Assembly (NCBI GenBank): GCA_025331565.1
Contig: JAFREQ010000026.1
Span: 62,001 to 126,000 of the forward strand
Direction: 5' to 3'
Source of the DNA: Holacanthus passer
Taxonomy: Eukaryota; Chordata; Actinopteri; Pomacanthidae
DNA length: 64,000 nucleotides
The notes beneath the pieces are model-generated. The model made no database searches, had not been told where the DNA came from, and saw only the letters and a list, made by a program, of their open reading frames with translations. The stretch's first letter is position 1; every line of letters begins with the position of its first letter. This document shows, one piece after another, positions 63,899 through 64,000 of the stretch. A program made the translations under genes and the position numbers.

Positions 63899-64000
63899 TG
63901 TTCTTCCTTGTCCTTTTTTTACTTTAAGACATTCTGCATTCCAAATGTACTCTGTACTGCAAAAACTCCCTGTTAGTTACCGCTTAATGATACTCGCCCC

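Larger units (their letters stand above)
59249..64000 (-). other. serinc5 intron 1 (5' part off the window)
   Basis: At least 4.75 kb. I searched for a short exon encoding a MSAxCCAGQ-like start with a phase-0 donor and found none, so exon 1 lies further right. The stretch contains a possible repeat near 61150-61365 and a LINE tail at 63840-63898. Confidence 0.55.

Noticed and set aside
1..64000. CRISPR arrays, bacterial operons, tRNA or rRNA genes
   Set aside because: None seen. The window is spliced vertebrate DNA, and the only tRNA-like signal is the B box of the SINE.

Overview
This is vertebrate nuclear DNA, almost certainly from a teleost fish and probably a percomorph. The evidence is GT-AG introns of fish-like size, long (CA)n/(GA)n microsatellites, a tRNA-derived SINE, copies of the common fish 'GGGCTGCAACTAA' MITE, and proteins that read as ray-finned fish versions of human genes. 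Exon calls were made by hand from splice sites, reading phase and remembered family sequences. No alignment was run.

Six protein-coding genes are present: homer1 (minus, 75-8941, first four coding exons only), tent2/papd4 (plus, 11617-16159, complete, 479 codons), cmya5 (plus, 18506-29972, complete except for an apparent one-base frameshift in its long exon), mtx3 (minus, 33883-37790, complete, 307 codons), thbs4 (plus, 39478-47455, complete, 954 codons) and serinc5 (minus, 50278-59248, all but the first coding exon). This order and these orientations are those of human 5q14.1 (HOMER1-TENT2-CMYA5-MTX3-THBS4-SERINC5), so the window is a conserved block. The genes are not an operon and do not share a pathway: synaptic scaffold, cytoplasmic poly(A) polymerase, striated-muscle costamere protein, mitochondrial outer-membrane import component, matricellular glycoprotein, and membrane lipid scramblase/antiviral factor.

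Layout: homer1 and tent2 are head-to-head, with about 2.7 kb between start codons. tent2 and cmya5 are in tandem. cmya5 and mtx3 converge over about 3.9 kb of non-coding DNA. mtx3 and thbs4 are head-to-head, with 1.7 kb between start codons, an arrangement also seen in the paralogous MTX1-THBS3 pair. thbs4 and serinc5 converge, and candidate poly(A) signals for the two lie about 30 bases apart. The remaining sequence is introns, UTRs, microsatellites and decayed mobile elements.

No wholly new system was recognised. The points most worth a second look are the cmya5 frameshift, a (TG)9-T2-AG acceptor in thbs4, candidate CRE and MEF2 promoter sites, and a roughly 600-base MITE with clear inverted ends between thbs4 and serinc5.
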